NCBI GenBank assembly: GCA_964387325.1
Contig: CAYLYE010000260.1
Span: 1 to 8,370 of the forward strand
Source: CAZZBK01 sp964387325
Lineage (GTDB): Bacteria; Planctomycetota; Planctomycetia; Pirellulales; PNKZ01
Reading direction: 5' to 3'
DNA: 8,370 nt
Shown here: positions 6,567 to 8,370 of the stretch, piece by piece
Numbering within the stretch: position 1 is the first letter of the stretch
Layout: the number at the start of each line of letters is the position of its first letter
The notes under the pieces: generated by a model
What the model saw: only the letters and a program-made list of their open reading frames with translations
The model's database searches: none
Told to the model about the DNA's origin: nothing
Position numbers and translations under genes: made by a program

Positions 6567-8370
6567 ATGAGTGAACACCCTTTGCCGACCGACCAGCAAG
6601 GACGGCGCTCGTCGACTGAAGGGCAATTGGCGAAGATCGCCGCGCTGCTTGAAGAGTTGGAGTCCCAATCCGCTCCGCAACTGGCTGAAGGAGCCGCGCC
6701 GCGTGGCTTCGAGAACAAGTTGCCGCTCGTGCGGCTTGGTATTGCCGGGGGGCTCTACACGGCCTTGGCCGCCAAGCACGAACCGACCGCTCAGCATTGT
6801 TTGCGTGTTTCTCTGGGGTGTTCAACCTGGGCCAGTAAAATCGGGTTGGACGACGAGCTGCGCGACATGATTGAGCTCGCAGCGCTCTTGCACGATATCG
6901 GCAAGATTGGTGTGCCGGACGCAGTCTTGTTGAAAGCCGAGGCATTGACGACGCAAGAAACGGCGACCATCGAGCGCCATTGGCACACGGGCTTGCAAAT
7001 TCTGAAGTCATGCTGCGCGTCGTCCGACGTGGTCGAGATCGTGCGATTTGCGCGGACCTGGTACGACGGTAGCCGCAACGCTCAGGAGAGTTCGGGCGAA
7101 GGCATACCGCTCGGGGCACGCATGCTGGCGATCGTCGATGCTTTCGACTCCATGCTGAGCGACCATGTCTATCGTCGCGCGATGCCCTGGGAAGTCGCCT
7201 GCAACGAACTGCTCAAACACGCGGGTACCCAGTTTGATCCGTCGCTGGTCGTGTTGTTTGTGAAACTTTTTGACCACGATCAACTGGAACGGTCTGACGC
7301 GGTTACGCGGCGCTGGCTGCAAGAGCTGGACCCCAATGTGATTGATCATCAATGGCGCCGCAACGAGACGCGCAAATCGATCGCTTCTCAGCTACCGGAA
7401 GAGATGTTCCATCAAAAGTTACTCGACAACATGCATGATGGAGTGGTGTTTCTCGACAGTAGCTCGCGTATTTTGCTTTGGAATCATGGCGCCGAACGCT
7501 TGACGGGCATTGCCGGATCGAGCGTCGTCCATCGTTTATTCCAACCGAGCGTACTGCGGATGCGCGATGAGAAGGGAAAACTGATCAAAGACGATCATTG
7601 TCCCGTGTCGCATGCGATTCAGAACGGCGTGCAGTGGCTGCGGCGCTTGATGATCAAAGGGCGGACCGGTCGCGAAATGGCTGTCGACGCCCATGCGGTT
7701 CCGGTCATTGCCAGCGACGGGACAACCCTCGGCGTGACGTTGTTGCTGCATGATGCGTCGTCCGAAATCACACTGGAAGAACGGTGCCAAAGCCTGCACG
7801 AGATGGCGACCCGCGACCCGCTCACGCAGGTGGCGAACCGCGCCGAGTTCGATCGCGTGCATGCCGCGTTCGTGTCCGCTCACTTGGAATCGAAACGACC
7901 TTGCAGCTTGATTATCGCCGACATCGATCGTTTCAAACGCATCAACGATACGTTCGGTCACCCGGCCGGCGACGCGATTATTCAGAGCTTTGCGAAGGTA
8001 CTGCAAAACGCGGCACGACCGGGGGATCTGGTTGCCCGCTACGGCGGTGAAGAGTTCGTGATGCTCTGTGCCGATTGCGACAGCGCGGCCGTGGCGCAGC
8101 GTGGCGACGAGGTGCGACGCATGTTCTGCGAACTACGCCAAAGCGTGCTCGACAGTCAATGCGCTAGCGCTAGTTTCGGGGTGACGGAAATTCAACCGGG
8201 TGATACCCCCGAGACGATGTTGCATCGCGCCGACCGCGCTTTGCTCTTGGCCAAAGAGACCGGGCGGAACAAGGTGGTGCAGCTGGGGGCGGGTAATTCA
8301 GGTCATGGCGAGGCGCATGGCCAGCAACCTCAGACATCGAACTCTCGCGGCACGGCTTTGCTGATGCAAG
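6567..8370 (+). CDS. HD-GYP(degenerate)-PAS-GGDEF signalling protein, diguanylate cyclase (3' partial)
   Basis: The frame is open for 601 codons from ATG 6567 to the right edge with no stop; an in-frame TGA at 6540 and the first ATG at 6567 set the start. There is no clear Shine-Dalgarno. Domains in order: a short helical lead (about 20-60); an HD/HD-GYP domain (about 60-250); a PAS domain (about 280-400); a GGDEF domain (about 412-574); and a Gly/Gln/Ser-rich tail. The HD part keeps His77, His109-Asp110 (LLHDIGKIGVPD), His138 (RHWHTG) and Asp191, but the usual HHE-x2-DGSGYP reads ARTWYDGSRNA, so the second His pair and GYP are gone; c-di-GMP hydrolysis is doubtful. The GGDEF part has DPLT (417-420), DIDRFKRINDTFGH, GGEEF (493-497) and an I-site RPGD (484-487) exactly five residues before it, so it should make c-di-GMP from GTP under product inhibition. 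No transmembrane segment is seen, so it is probably cytoplasmic with PAS sensing an internal signal. Confidence 0.93.
   Translation, partial: MSEHPLPTDQQGRRSSTEGQLAKIAALLEELESQSAPQLAEGAAPRGFENKLPLVRLGIAGGLYTALAAKHEPTAQHCLRVSLGCSTWASKIGLDDELRDMIELAALLHDIGKIGVPDAVLLKAEALTTQETATIERHWHTGLQILKSCCASSDVVEIVRFARTWYDGSRNAQESSGEGIPLGARMLAIVDAFDSMLSDHVYRRAMPWEVACNELLKHAGTQFDPSLVVLFVKLFDHDQLERSDAVTRRWLQELDPNVIDHQWRRNETRKSIASQLPEEMFHQKLLDNMHDGVVFLDSSSRILLWNHGAERLTGIAGSSVVHRLFQPSVLRMRDEKGKLIKDDHCPVSHAIQNGVQWLRRLMIKGRTGREMAVDAHAVPVIASDGTTLGVTLLLHDASSEITLEERCQSLHEMATRDPLTQVANRAEFDRVHAAFVSAHLESKRPCSLIIADIDRFKRINDTFGHPAGDAIIQSFAKVLQNAARPGDLVARYGGEEFVMLCADCDSAAVAQRGDEVRRMFCELRQSVLDSQCASASFGVTEIQPGDTPETMLHRADRALLLAKETGRNKVVQLGAGNSGHGEAHGQQPQTSNSRGTALLMQ

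Noticed and set aside
7536..8006. Minus-strand open frame of 156 codons within the GGDEF-protein gene
   Set aside because: The plus strand here encodes clear PAS and GGDEF motifs; the antisense frame has no recognisable domain.

Overview
The window looks like chromosomal DNA from a planctomycete, probably of the Pirellulales type. This is an inference from gene content and style: a TPR-plus-SPINDLY glycosyltransferase, a secreted orphan protein with secretin-N-like modules, moderately high GC, weak or absent Shine-Dalgarno sequences at several starts, and single genes switching strand often. I saw no RNA gene, mobile element or CRISPR array.

Layout from left to right. (1) 1-243, plus: the 3' end of an unrecognised small membrane protein. 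(2) 236-2392, plus: a TPR/O-GlcNAc-transferase-like (GT41, SPINDLY) protein whose start overlaps the previous stop. (3) 2411-2878, minus: a stand-alone receiver-domain response regulator, broken by one in-frame amber codon. (4) 2881-4134, minus: glyA, serine hydroxymethyltransferase, directly upstream of the response regulator in transcription order, with a candidate promoter at 4181-4209. (5) 4405-5439, plus: a secreted protein of unknown function with two STN/secretin-N-like segments. (6) 5436-6305, minus: a fumarylacetoacetate-hydrolase-family enzyme, convergent with gene 5 and sharing its stop-codon bases. (7) 6567-8370 and beyond, plus: a large signalling protein (degenerate HD-GYP, then PAS, then an intact GGDEF domain) that runs off the right edge.

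The genes do not form one pathway. GlyA (one-carbon and glycine metabolism) and the FAH-family enzyme (aromatic or sugar-acid catabolism) are metabolic. The response regulator and the GGDEF protein are signalling proteins. The TPR glycosyltransferase probably modifies proteins. The points most worth checking are the amber codon that splits the receiver between its acidic pair and its phospho-acceptor, and the HD-GYP domain that has lost its second histidine pair and GYP motif while the attached GGDEF keeps both active and inhibitory sites. I found no convincing new multi-gene system here.
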